Assembly (NCBI GenBank): GCA_002842505.1
Contig: PHDE01000003.1
Span: 1-62,533 of the forward strand
Source: Bacteroidetes bacterium HGW-Bacteroidetes-3
GTDB taxonomy: Bacteria; Bacteroidota; Bacteroidia; Flavobacteriales; Flavobacteriaceae
Direction of reading: 5' to 3'
Length of the DNA: 62,533 nucleotides
Position 1 is the first letter of the stretch. Each line of letters starts with the position of its first letter. Positions 38,230 through 47,124 of this stretch are shown here, piece by piece. The notes beneath the pieces are model-generated. The model was given only the letters and a program-made list of their open reading frames with translations. It had not been told where the DNA came from and did not search any database. Made by a program: the position numbers and the translations under genes.

Positions 38230-39350
38230 TATTGCGCCTTATTTTCTTTAAATATTTTGACTAACATACCTATATGGGCACCAGGAACCGGTTTTGCCAA
38301 AATTTGGGTGCCATTCTCCAATCCTTTTACAACAACAGTTTGCTGGTTTTCAAAAATAGGGTTTACGGTCACCAAATCTAAAACAGAATCTTTTACAACA
38401 TACAGTTGGGTTTTATCCACCAATAAATTTCTGGAAACTTCAAAGGCATTTTCTTCGGATTTGGCACTCAAAGCCACTTCTAAATACTGGCCTTCTTTTA
38501 AATCGGCGCCGCTAACTTCAATAACAGCTTTTATGGTTTGGGTTGAAGTATCAACCCTTCCGTTAATTCTAATTACTTTTCCCTTCCATGTTTTGGTTTT
38601 TTCTAAATTAAAAAGTTCAACATTCTTGCCAACCAGAAGCAAATCACGAAATTCGGATTTAACGGAAACGCTCATTTCATAAACAGATGGATTTATAAAT
38701 TCCCCCAATTTTTGTCCGGGCCTAATCAATGTTCCCAGATTTACCAATGATTCCGTCAATATTCCCGAAAAAGGCGCCCTTAACGTATATTTACTCAATT
38801 TTATTTCTGAATTTTTCACCGTATAGTAGGTGGTTAAAATACCGCGGCCAGAAATAAAGAATTTTTCTTTTTCTGAAGTTGTTTCCGGAAGTTTTTGAAT
38901 CGGTTTGTTGAGGTCGAAATTTTGCAAATAGGTTTTCCATTTAGGATATTCAGACGGATAATCCAATTGAATATCGGGCATTATCGCTGTTAATGCATTA
39001 AACAAAGTGCTTTTTTGAGCCTGTAAATTTGCATAAAACTCATCGTTGTTTATTTGAACCAATGTTTCTCCTTTATTAAATGAAGTTCCGGCTTTAAATT
39101 CCTTTGAAGTACGTTCCAAAACACCCTGAACTTCTGAAAACAATTCAATTTTGTTTTTGGCAACCAAATTTCCATTTGCGGTAATCACAATCGGAATTAA
39201 TTTATTGGCAACAGTTTCCGTAAAAACTGTTTTTACTATTTTTTCAGCGCTTTTTTTTGGTGCTTTCTTTGAATCAATTAAATATTTTGCAAATAAAACA
39301 GCGCCTATTAAAAGGAGTACTGCCAAAGCTATTGATATTGTTTTTCTCAT
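38229..39350 (-). CDS. RND efflux periplasmic adaptor (MFP)
   Basis: N-terminal TM, KNKIELFSEVQGVLERTSKEFKAGTSFNKGETLVQINNDE, TLRAPFSGILTESLVNLGTLIRPGQKLGEF. Confidence 0.92.
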   Translation of the reverse strand: MRKTISIALAVLLLIGAVLFAKYLIDSKKAPKKSAEKIVKTVFTETVANKLIPIVITANGNLVAKNKIELFSEVQGVLERTSKEFKAGTSFNKGETLVQINNDEFYANLQAQKSTLFNALTAIMPDIQLDYPSEYPKWKTYLQNFDLNKPIQKLPETTSEKEKFFISGRGILTTYYTVKNSEIKLSKYTLRAPFSGILTESLVNLGTLIRPGQKLGEFINPSVYEMSVSVKSEFRDLLLVGKNVELFNLEKTKTWKGKVIRINGRVDTSTQTIKAVIEVSGADLKEGQYLEVALSAKSEENAFEVSRNLLVDKTQLYVVKDSVLDLVTVNPIFENQQTVVVKGLENGTQILAKPVPGAHIGMLVKIFKENKAQ

Positions 39351-39382
39351 TGTTTGAAATTTGGAGTATTAATCGGTTAAAA

Positions 39383-39838
39383 TTATTTGACTTTTAAATT
39401 ATTTTGAATTTTGGTGATGACTGCCATAAAATTAGAAATTTCATCTTTAGTAATCCCCTTTTGTAATATTTTCATGCTTTCAAGCATTAATGGTTTCATT
39501 TTTAAAAATAGTTGCTTTCCGATTTCGGTAATATGTATTAAATTTTTTCTTGAATCTTCTTCACAAGCGATTCTAATGACCAATTTATTCTTTTCCATCA
39601 CATTAATCAATCTTGTTAGGGAAGCTTTATTTCGGTCGGTTATAAAAGCCAATTCGTTTTGGCAAACCCGATCTTTGTCTTCATGCAAAATTTTCAGCAC
39701 TATCCACTGTTCTTTACTGACTTGGATGTTGTTTTCCAGAAGAATATCCGACAAATATATATTCATCATTTTTGAAGTTTTTCCAATCCATGGCGCCAAG
39801 GTTTTGTTAAAATCGGATTTGTTAATGTCAATCTCCAT
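39383..39838 (-). CDS. MarR-family transcriptional regulator
   Basis: WIVLKILHEDKDRVCQNELAFITDRNKASLTRLINVMEKNKLVIRIACEEDSRKNLIHITEIGKQL. Confidence 0.9.
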   Translation of the reverse strand: MEIDINKSDFNKTLAPWIGKTSKMMNIYLSDILLENNIQVSKEQWIVLKILHEDKDRVCQNELAFITDRNKASLTRLINVMEKNKLVIRIACEEDSRKNLIHITEIGKQLFLKMKPLMLESMKILQKGITKDEISNFMAVITKIQNNLKVK

Positions 39839-39879
39839 TCAAATTATTTTTTTACAAATATATCATTCCAAGCGGAATA

Positions 39880-39893
39880 GTTGCGTATGCAAC
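39880..39893. promoter_or_regulatory. Candidate MarR operator
   Basis: GTTGC-GTAT-GCAAC palindrome, 42 bp upstream of the marR-like start codon. Confidence 0.55.
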
Positions 39894-40091
39894 CATAATT
39901 TTAATCTATGAAAGTATAAATAAAATTAGTTAGTTAGTTAGAATGTGAAAAAGAGGATTTGCACTCGTAAGTACCTAATTATTAGGTTTTTATTAAAGGT
40001 ATGGTAAACTGTAAAGTTTCTTTAATCCCTTTTTAAATATTTTTGTGTTATGCAAATTAGCTTTTATGTAATATTTTAGAGGTGAATCCAC

Positions 40092-40128
40092 AAAAAAAGA
40101 GAGACTGGTTGGACAATCTCTCTTTTTT
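40092..40128. terminator. Bidirectional terminator
   Basis: AAAAAAGAGAGA-ctggttggacaa-TCTCTCTTTTTT. Confidence 0.85.
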
Positions 40129-40170
40129 CTTGCAAATAATTAACCAAACAATATTTATTGGGGAATAAAA

Positions 40171-41022
40171 CTAAAAACTAACTTGGGTTATGGGATTCAT
40201 TTCTTTTACGGAAACTTTATTCTCATTTGAATTGTTGTATTCAAAGTTTAGGAGATTCGGTAATTTTTTTATGGTTGGACTTATGGTACCAATAAATTTA
40301 TTGTTAGATAACAACAATGTTTCTAACTTTGAAAGTTGGTCAAATTCAGTTGGTATATTGCCTTCAAAAGCATTGTTAGCCAAAGAAAGTTCCTTTAAAT
40401 TAGCTAAAGATCCAATTTGCGCAGGCAATGTTCCGCCCATCGCATTGTCAAATAAACTTAGGGTTTTTAAATGGGTTAAATTTTTAATATTTGGTGAAAT
40501 TGTGCCTGTCAAATTATTGCTGCTTATGTGCAATATTTCAAGGTTTTTAATGTCGTAAATGGATATAGGTAAATTTCCCCCGATAAAATTATTGAACAAA
40601 ACAAATTCTTTAAGGTTGGTTAAGTTACCGATGGCTACAGGAATTTCGCCCTCCAGCTGATTCATAAATAACTGAATTGTTTCCAGTGATTTAATTGTTA
40701 CAAGTTCTGCAGGAATGATGCCGCTTATTTTATTAAAACCTAAATTTAAATGGCGCAACGATGTTAAATTGCCTATTGTGGCAGGAATTGGGCCAGTTAA
40801 ATTGTTCATGCTTAAATTAATCTCAGTCACCGTATTGTTTTCAACAGTGATTCCGTGCCAAGCAGCAACATCTTTGGTTAAATCCCAATTGATATTCCAA
40901 GTTGTTCCTTTCGTTGATTTATATAAATCTAGCAAAGCGTTTTTTTCAATGGCTGAAATTTGTGAATAGGCGATAGGCGCTAGAGCCAGTAGAAATGCTA
41001 AAGTAAGGGCTAATTTTTTCAT
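40171..41022 (-). CDS. Secreted leucine-rich-repeat protein (LxxNxLxGxIP type)
   Basis: Signal peptide; about eight repeats such as LTSLRHLNLGFNKISGIIPAELVTIKSLETIQLFMNQLEGEIP. Confidence 0.9.
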   Translation of the reverse strand: MKKLALTLAFLLALAPIAYSQISAIEKNALLDLYKSTKGTTWNINWDLTKDVAAWHGITVENNTVTEINLSMNNLTGPIPATIGNLTSLRHLNLGFNKISGIIPAELVTIKSLETIQLFMNQLEGEIPVAIGNLTNLKEFVLFNNFIGGNLPISIYDIKNLEILHISSNNLTGTISPNIKNLTHLKTLSLFDNAMGGTLPAQIGSLANLKELSLANNAFEGNIPTEFDQLSKLETLLLSNNKFIGTISPTIKKLPNLLNFEYNNSNENKVSVKEMNPITQVSF

Positions 41023-41060
41023 CGTCTTTGGGATTTAGGGGTTAGTTTTTTTAAATTCCT

Positions 41061-41096
41061 TATGCTAAGGTAATTAAACAATTTCAATCCACCAAA
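41061..41096 (-). promoter_or_regulatory. Bacteroidetes-type promoter of the LRR gene
   Basis: On the minus strand TTTG (41096-41093), N20, TACCTTAG. Confidence 0.5.
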
Positions 41097-41104
41097 TTTA
41101 TTTC

Positions 41105-41135
41105 ACCATTTGTGCAAATATTTTTACCATTTATA
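41105..41135. promoter_or_regulatory. Pair of ACCATTT sites, 21-bp spacing
   Basis: caccatttgtg with ACC at 41105, and ttaccatttat with ACC at 41126. Confidence 0.6.
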
Positions 41136-41259
41136 TATAAAAACGTACATATTATTTATTTTATTGATTTTTGCGCACAAAAGAAAGAGGGTTTTTGCAA
41201 AATGAAAAGCACCAAAAAAATGTACTATCTTTGCATAAATATTAAAGCAAATATAGGTT

Positions 41260-41976
41260 ATGAAGTTAGCCATTTTAGCTATAGGCGCACATCCGGATGA
41301 TGTGGAATTGGGATGCGGCGCAACGCTGGCAAAAGAAATCTCATTGGGAAAAAAAGTCGGAATTTTAGATTTAACCAAAGGAGAATTGGGTACAAGGGGA
41401 TCTGCTGAAATTAGGGCTGAAGAAGCAAAAAATGGCGCAAAAATTTTAGGGGTTGAAGTAAGGGAAAATTTAGGTTTTGCTGACGGGTTTTTTGTAAATG
41501 ATGAAAAACACCAACTGGAAATTATTAAAATAATACGAAAATACCAGCCTGAAATTGTGTTGTGCAATGCTTTTGACGACCGGCATATTGATCACCCAAA
41601 AGGAAGTAAATTGGTTTCCGATGCTTGTTTTTTATCGGGTTTGGTAAAAGTTGAAACCAAATTGGATGGCGTAAAACAAGAAGCCTGGCGGCCAAAATTT
41701 GTGTATCATTATATTCAATGGAAAAATTTGGAGCCCGATTTTGTGGTGGACGTCACGGGATTTATAGACAAAAAAATGGAAGCCGTAAAAGCCTACAGTT
41801 CCCAATTTTATGATCCTAACAGTAAAGAGCCAACTTCGCCAATTTCGAGCAAAAACTTTTTGGACAGTGTAAAATATAGGGCGCAGGACTTAGGCCGATT
41901 GGTAGGCGTGGAGTATGCAGAAGGCTTCAATACAGAGCGTTATGTGGCCGTAAAATCTTTTGATAATTTAGTGTAA
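41260..41976 (+). CDS. bshB1: Bacillithiol biosynthesis deacetylase BshB1 (LmbE/PIG-L family)
   Basis: MKLAILAIGAHPDDVELGCGATLAKEISLGKKVGILDLTKGELGTRGSAEIRAEEA...DDRHIDHPKGSKLV. Confidence 0.93.
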   Translation: MKLAILAIGAHPDDVELGCGATLAKEISLGKKVGILDLTKGELGTRGSAEIRAEEAKNGAKILGVEVRENLGFADGFFVNDEKHQLEIIKIIRKYQPEIVLCNAFDDRHIDHPKGSKLVSDACFLSGLVKVETKLDGVKQEAWRPKFVYHYIQWKNLEPDFVVDVTGFIDKKMEAVKAYSSQFYDPNSKEPTSPISSKNFLDSVKYRAQDLGRLVGVEYAEGFNTERYVAVKSFDNLV

Positions 41977-42028
41977 AATTGTTTGCAGAAAATTAGAAAT
42001 GTTTTACATTTGCATCCGCAAGTTATAT

Positions 42029-42103
42029 GGTGGTTGTAGCTCAGCTGGTTAGAGCATCGGTTTGTGGTACCGAGGGTCGCCGGTTCGAACCCGGTCTTCC
42101 ACC
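42029..42103 (+). tRNA. tRNA-His (anticodon GTG)
   Basis: GGTGGTTGTAGCTCAGCTGGTTAGAGCATCGGTTTGTGGTACCGAGGGTCGCCGGTTCGAACCCGGTCTTCCACC; includes G-1, anticodon loop TTGTGGT, T loop TTCGAAC. Confidence 0.95.
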
Positions 42104-42109
42104 CAAAAT

Positions 42110-42136
42110 TAAAGGTCTGTTTTTCAGGCCTTTTTT
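42110..42136 (+). terminator. Terminator after tRNA-His
   Basis: AGGTCTG-TTTTT-CAGGCCT followed by T-tract. Confidence 0.7.
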
Positions 42137-42151
42137 TGTGGAATTGTAGGA

Positions 42152-42167
42152 ACAGGTCGCGACCTGT
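42152..42167. repeat. Perfect 16-bp palindrome
   Basis: ACAGGTCGCGACCTGT. Confidence 0.85.
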
Positions 42168-42295
42168 CCGTTCTGAAAGTTAATTGTTAGAAGTTTAACC
42201 CAAAATTGTTTATTTGTTTATTTGTCGACAAATCCAAAATCAAAAATCCTACATCAAAAATGCTACATCTTAAATAATTTAACTATTTATTTATT

Positions 42296-42460
42296 GGTAA
42301 ATACCAACATTAACTATGTTTTTAGGTATTATTGTATGTAAATACCGTCATTTTTCTTACTCTTTTTTTGTTTGTATGTAATTATTTCATACTTTTGTTG
42401 GAAAATACTAACATTAAGACCTTAAAAAGCATTTAATGATGGAAAATACTAACAATAATT
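42296..42460. promoter_or_regulatory. Four candidate HipB operator half-sites
   Basis: GTAAATACCAACATTAA, GTAAATACCGTCATT, GAAAATACTAACATTAA, GAAAATACTAACAATAA. TAC at 42302, 42343, 42406, 42447. Confidence 0.5.
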
Positions 42461-42783
42461 GGGCAGCCATGAGTGATGCTGCAATAATAGCATCCATTGG
42501 AAATTATATAAAAGAGCAACGTTTACTTCAAAATAAATCGCAGGCAAAATTGGCAGAGGAGGCAGGAATCAATCGTTGGACAATAAGCCAGATTGAAAAT
42601 GGTGAGGCTATTACCTTACTTTCCCTAATACAAATATTGAGAGCGCTAAACTTATTGCATATTTTAGATATTTTTAAAATGGAGCAACAAGTAAGTCCTA
42701 TTGCATTGGCTAAACTGGCAAAACAAAAAAGGCAACGTGCCAGCGGTAAACATATTGAAGAACAACCTGAAACAGATTGGTAA
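42436..42783 (+). CDS. hipB: HipB-like XRE-family antitoxin
   Basis: GNYIKEQRLLQNKSQAKLAEEAGINRWTISQIENGEAITLLSLIQILRAL HTH; overlaps hipA by 7 bp. Confidence 0.88.
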   Translation: MMENTNNNWAAMSDAAIIASIGNYIKEQRLLQNKSQAKLAEEAGINRWTISQIENGEAITLLSLIQILRALNLLHILDIFKMEQQVSPIALAKLAKQKRQRASGKHIEEQPETDW

Positions 42784-44090
42784 TGGTAACAACAGCATTT
42801 GTAAAAATATGGGGAGAAACCATAGGAGCGGTTGCTTGGAATGAAGCTACCGGCATTGCCAGTTTCGAGTTTGATTCAAAGATATCGCAATTGGGCTGGG
42901 ATTTGGCTCCCATCAAAATGCCTATTTCCCAAACCAATAGAATCTTTTCTTTTCCCGAACTGCGCGCGCCAAGAAACAGCGAGTTTGACACCTTTAAAGG
43001 ATTGCCGGGTTTGTTGGCCGATGTATTGCCCGATAAATATGGAAATCAGTTGATAAATGTGTGGTTGGCGCAGAGCGGACGTCCTATAAACAGTATGAAT
43101 CCCGTAGAACAATTATGCTTTATAGGAACAAGAGGAATGGGCGCATTGGAGTTTGAACCAAGTACATTAGCACCCAATAAGCAAGCATTTTCAATTGAGA
43201 TCAATAGCTTGGTGAACATTGCACAAAAAATGCTTTCAAAAAGAGACGCTTTTGGAGTCAACCTTCAGGAAGATGAACAAAAAGCAATGATGGAAATTCT
43301 CAAAATTGGAACTTCAGCAGGTGGCGCCAGACCAAAAGCTGTGATTGCTTATGATGAAAAAACAGGAGAAGTAAAATCCGGGCAGGCAAATGCGCCAAAA
43401 GGATTTGAACATTGGTTGATAAAGCTTGATGGTGTAAGCGATGCGCAATTTGGAGAAAGTAATGGTTACGGCAGCGTTGAAATGGCCTATTATTTAATGG
43501 CGAAAGATTGTGGCATAGATATGATGGAATCTAAATTGTTGGAAGAAAATAATCGAGCGCATTTTATGACCAAACGTTTTGACAGGGAAGGAAACAATAC
43601 AAAGCATCATATACAGACATTATGCGCGATGCAGCATTTCGATTTTAACGAGGTAACAAGTTTTAGCTATGAACAGCTTTTTCAAACAATGCGCATTTTA
43701 AGGCTTCCATACCCACAAGCTGAACAAATATTTCACAGAATGGTGTTCAATGTATTGGCAAAAAATTGTGATGATCATACCAAAAATTTTGCATTCCAAC
43801 TCAAAAAGGATCAAAAATGGGAAATTACCCCAGCTTATGATGTTTGCCACGCCTATAGGCCAAACAGTACTTGGGTAAGTCAGCACGCATTAAGTATCAA
43901 TGGCAAAAGAACCAACATTTCAAAAGAGGATTTGTTAATCGTTGCAAAATCAATGAACATTAAAAAAGCAGCACATATCATTACAGAAATCAGTAAGAAG
44001 GTGGAAAATTGGGAAACTTATGCTGAAATCACAAAAGTAAAGCCAGCATTGCGCGAAGCCATAAAAACAACCTTAATACAACTGCATTAA
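42777..44090 (+). CDS. hipA: HipA-family serine/threonine kinase toxin
   Basis: FKGLPGLLADVLPDKYGNQLI, GTSAGGARPKAVIAYDEKTGEVKSG, LAKNCDDHTKNFAFQL, WEITPAYDVCHAYRP. Confidence 0.92.
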   Translation: MVMVTTAFVKIWGETIGAVAWNEATGIASFEFDSKISQLGWDLAPIKMPISQTNRIFSFPELRAPRNSEFDTFKGLPGLLADVLPDKYGNQLINVWLAQSGRPINSMNPVEQLCFIGTRGMGALEFEPSTLAPNKQAFSIEINSLVNIAQKMLSKRDAFGVNLQEDEQKAMMEILKIGTSAGGARPKAVIAYDEKTGEVKSGQANAPKGFEHWLIKLDGVSDAQFGESNGYGSVEMAYYLMAKDCGIDMMESKLLEENNRAHFMTKRFDREGNNTKHHIQTLCAMQHFDFNEVTSFSYEQLFQTMRILRLPYPQAEQIFHRMVFNVLAKNCDDHTKNFAFQLKKDQKWEITPAYDVCHAYRPNSTWVSQHALSINGKRTNISKEDLLIVAKSMNIKKAAHIITEISKKVENWETYAEITKVKPALREAIKTTLIQLH

Positions 44091-44109
44091 AAAGGCGTAA
44101 TTGTTTGTT

Positions 44110-44405
44110 TTCAGGATTCAAAATCCAAAATCCAAAATTCAACATTCAAAATCCAATATTCAAAATCCAAAATCCAAAATCCAAAATCCAACATCCAACA
44201 TTCAAAATTCAACATTCAAAATTCAAAATTCAAAATCCAAAATTCAAAATTCAAAATCCAAAATCATAAATCCAAAATCATAAATCCAAAATTCAACATT
44301 CAAAATCCAAAATTCAACATTCAACATCCAACATTCAACATTCAAAATCCAAATTCAACATCAAAAATCGTACATCGTAAATCATACATTGTAAATCCAA
44401 AATTC
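44110..44405. repeat. Degenerate ~10-bp tandem array (CAAAATCCAA / CAACATTCAA)
   Basis: caaaatccaaaatccaaaattcaacattcaaaatcc... continuous to the recG start. Confidence 0.95.
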
Positions 44406-44431
44406 TTACCTTCGTTTTTTGAAAAATCCAA

Positions 44432-46537
44432 ATGTCAAACAATAATTTACAAACTTCAATTTCCTATTTAAAAGGCGTGGGGCCCGGAAGAGCCGATTTG
44501 TTGAAATCGGAATTAGGCATCCGCACGTTTGGCGATTTGGTGAATTTTTTTCCGAACCGTTATATTGACAGATCGCAGTTCCTAAAAATAAACCAGTTGC
44601 AACAAAATACTTCTGAAATTCAGGTTTTGGGAAAAATAACGGAATTGAGAACTGTGCAGCAGCCAAAAGGAAGCAGGTTGGTCGCCACTTTTGTTGATGA
44701 AACCGGTATTATGGAATTGGTATGGTTCAGGGGCGTAAAATGGATTAAAGAGTCGATTAAGTTAAATACGCCTTACGTGATTTTTGGTAAGACAAATTAT
44801 TTTAAAGGCATGTTTTCTATGCCGCATCCTGAAATGGAATTGCTCACGGAATACCATAAAAGTCTGCGCACTGCCATGCAGCCTGTATATCCTTCTACCG
44901 AAAAATTGGTGAACAAGAGTGTGACCAATAGGGTGATTTCCAAAATGATCCAGAGTTTGTTTGAAGAACTGAACGGAAATTTTAAGGAAACGCTTTCAGT
45001 TTCAATCATCGAAAAATTAAATCTCATTTCAAAAAATGAAGCATTGCTGAATATCCATTTTCCCAGAAATCAGGAATTGCTGACCAAAGCGCAAAACCGA
45101 CTTAAATTTGAGGAGTTCTTTTTTATCCAGTTACAATTGCTTCGGAAAAAATTACTCCGAAAATCGAGGTTTAAAGGGTATCCTTTTTTAAAAGTGGGAG
45201 ATTATTTTAACTATTTTTATAAAAACAACCTTCCTTTTGAACTCACAAATGCCCAAAAACGCGTACTGAAGGAAATCAGAAAAGATATGGGATCCAATGC
45301 CCAAATGAACCGTTTATTGCAAGGCGATGTAGGTTCCGGAAAAACCATTGTGGCGCTGCTTAGCATATTAATTGCATTGGACAACGGATTTCAGGCGGCG
45401 TTTATGGCACCTACAGAAATACTGGCGACACAACATTTTAATGCGCTGACAAATTTGCTGAAAGGAATGAATGTTCAAGTAAAATTGTTAACGGGATCAA
45501 CAAAAAACAAAGAAAGGAAAATCATTCACCAACAATTGGAATCGGGCGAATTGCATATTTTAATAGGAACTCACGCGCTGATTGAAGATAAGGTGAAATT
45601 TCATAATTTGGGAATTGCCATTATCGACGAACAACACCGTTTTGGGGTGGAACAACGTTCAAAATTATGGAAAAAAAATTTATTGCCTCCGCATATTTTG
45701 GTAATGACCGCAACGCCAATTCCCCGTACTTTGGCTATGAGTTTGTATGGCGATTTGGACATTTCCGTAATTGATGAACTGCCGCCCAACAGAAAAGAAG
45801 TGGTTACGGCGCATCGCTATGATGCAAACCGACTTTCGGTATTTAAATTTTTGAAAGAAGAAATTGCCAAAGGCCGGCAGGTTTATGTAGTTTATCCGCT
45901 AATTAATGAGTCCGAAGCCATGGATTATAAAGATTTAATGGATGGCTATGAAAGCATTACGCGCGAATTTCCCAAACCTAAATATCAGATTAGCATTGTG
46001 CACGGACAAATGAAAGCAGAGGACAAAGCCTATGAAATGCAACGTTTTCAAAAAGGGGAAACACAAATTATGGTGGCAACCACAGTGATTGAAGTGGGCG
46101 TGGATATTCCAAATTCAAGCGTAATGGTGATAGAAAGCGCCGAGCGTTTTGGCATTTCGCAATTGCATCAGTTGCGCGGAAGGGTTGGGCGAGGGGCAGA
46201 ACAGAGTTATTGCATTTTGATGTCCAGTTTTAAATTGTCCGACGATGCAAAAGTGAGGTTAAAAACGATGGTGGAAACCAGTGACGGATTCAAGATTGCG
46301 GAAGTCGATTTAAAGCTGCGGGGACCCGGAAATTTAATGGGAACGCAACAAAGCGGTGTTTTGAACCTAAAAATTGCAGATATTGTTAAAGATGCCAACA
46401 TTTTAAAAACGGCCAGAACTTTGGCCATGGAAATTTTGGAAAAAGATCCAGATTTAAATGCGCCAGAAAATAGATTTATTAAAGTTGCTTATCAGGAACT
46501 CAGCAAAGACAGTACACTTTGGGTGAATATTAGCTAA
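44432..46537 (+). CDS. recG: ATP-dependent DNA helicase RecG
   Basis: MNRLLQGDVGSGKTIVALLSILIALDNGFQAAFMAPTEILA, IDEQHRFGVEQR, ATPIPRTLAMSLYGDLDISVIDELPPNRKEV, QLRGRVGRG. Confidence 0.97.
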   Translation: MSNNNLQTSISYLKGVGPGRADLLKSELGIRTFGDLVNFFPNRYIDRSQFLKINQLQQNTSEIQVLGKITELRTVQQPKGSRLVATFVDETGIMELVWFRGVKWIKESIKLNTPYVIFGKTNYFKGMFSMPHPEMELLTEYHKSLRTAMQPVYPSTEKLVNKSVTNRVISKMIQSLFEELNGNFKETLSVSIIEKLNLISKNEALLNIHFPRNQELLTKAQNRLKFEEFFFIQLQLLRKKLLRKSRFKGYPFLKVGDYFNYFYKNNLPFELTNAQKRVLKEIRKDMGSNAQMNRLLQGDVGSGKTIVALLSILIALDNGFQAAFMAPTEILATQHFNALTNLLKGMNVQVKLLTGSTKNKERKIIHQQLESGELHILIGTHALIEDKVKFHNLGIAIIDEQHRFGVEQRSKLWKKNLLPPHILVMTATPIPRTLAMSLYGDLDISVIDELPPNRKEVVTAHRYDANRLSVFKFLKEEIAKGRQVYVVYPLINESEAMDYKDLMDGYESITREFPKPKYQISIVHGQMKAEDKAYEMQRFQKGETQIMVATTVIEVGVDIPNSSVMVIESAERFGISQLHQLRGRVGRGAEQSYCILMSSFKLSDDAKVRLKTMVETSDGFKIAEVDLKLRGPGNLMGTQQSGVLNLKIADIVKDANILKTARTLAMEILEKDPDLNAPENRFIKVAYQELSKDSTLWVNIS

Positions 46538-46541
46538 CAAA

Positions 46542-46637
46542 AAAGGGTTTCTAAGAAGTTAATTTTTCAAAAGTGAATTTTTTTTGCCAACTACAGCCTC
46601 AATTCAATTCTTATGTTTAACTTTTTGGAAACCCTTT
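46542..46637. mobile_element. ~96-bp element with ~21-bp imperfect terminal inverted repeats (MITE-like or terminator)
   Basis: AAAGGGTTTCTAAGAAGTTAA ... TTTAACTTTTTGGAAACCCTTT, 4 bp after the recG stop. Confidence 0.5.
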
Positions 46638-46912
46638 AAGAACAATAAAACAAATCAATCAATCAATATTATATTTTTAACCAATTTCAATTTATTTGGC
46701 ATTGGTTTTTCTAATTGCCTACGCAACAATAATACGATTTCATTTTCGATGTAACTGTTAAAGAAATTATAAAATAATTTTTATGGAAAAGGAAATTTTA
46801 CTTCGCAAATAGCTAAAAAATACTTAAATAATTGATAATTAAGGCTAACTTCATAAATTACGGCAATCTAATTTAAAAAATATTTTAGGCCTACCTAACT
46901 TTTTGGTGGGCG

Positions 46913-46997
46913 TTACCACAAGGGTCGCGCCTTTCGCTACAATCTTTTTTTCGGTAAAAAACCTCAAAAAAGTATTTCCACTACAGTCCCTAACGCA
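46913..46997. repeat. Interspersed repeat GGGCGTT...CCCTAACGC, copy 1
   Basis: gggcgttaccacaagggtcgcgcctttcgctacaatc...ctacagtccctaacgc; related to 52178-52266. Confidence 0.6.
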
Positions 46998-47124
46998 GCT
47001 TATCGTTAAAACAAAACAAATCGTAAATCAAAAATCGTATAGTGTAAATCAAAAAAAACAATATGAATAGAAACAACTGAATTGTATTTTTTATCTTTGC
47101 AACTTGTCAAAAATCTAAACAAAT

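Noticed and set aside
42436-44090. HipBA as the core of a defence island
   Set aside because: Neighbours are tRNA-His, a tandem repeat and recG; no restriction, CBASS, retron or other defence genes are adjacent. It is a standalone toxin-antitoxin pair.
44101-44283. 60-aa ORF IQNPKSKIQHSKSNIQN...
   Set aside because: Entirely encoded by the 10-bp tandem array; no start context or conservation expected.
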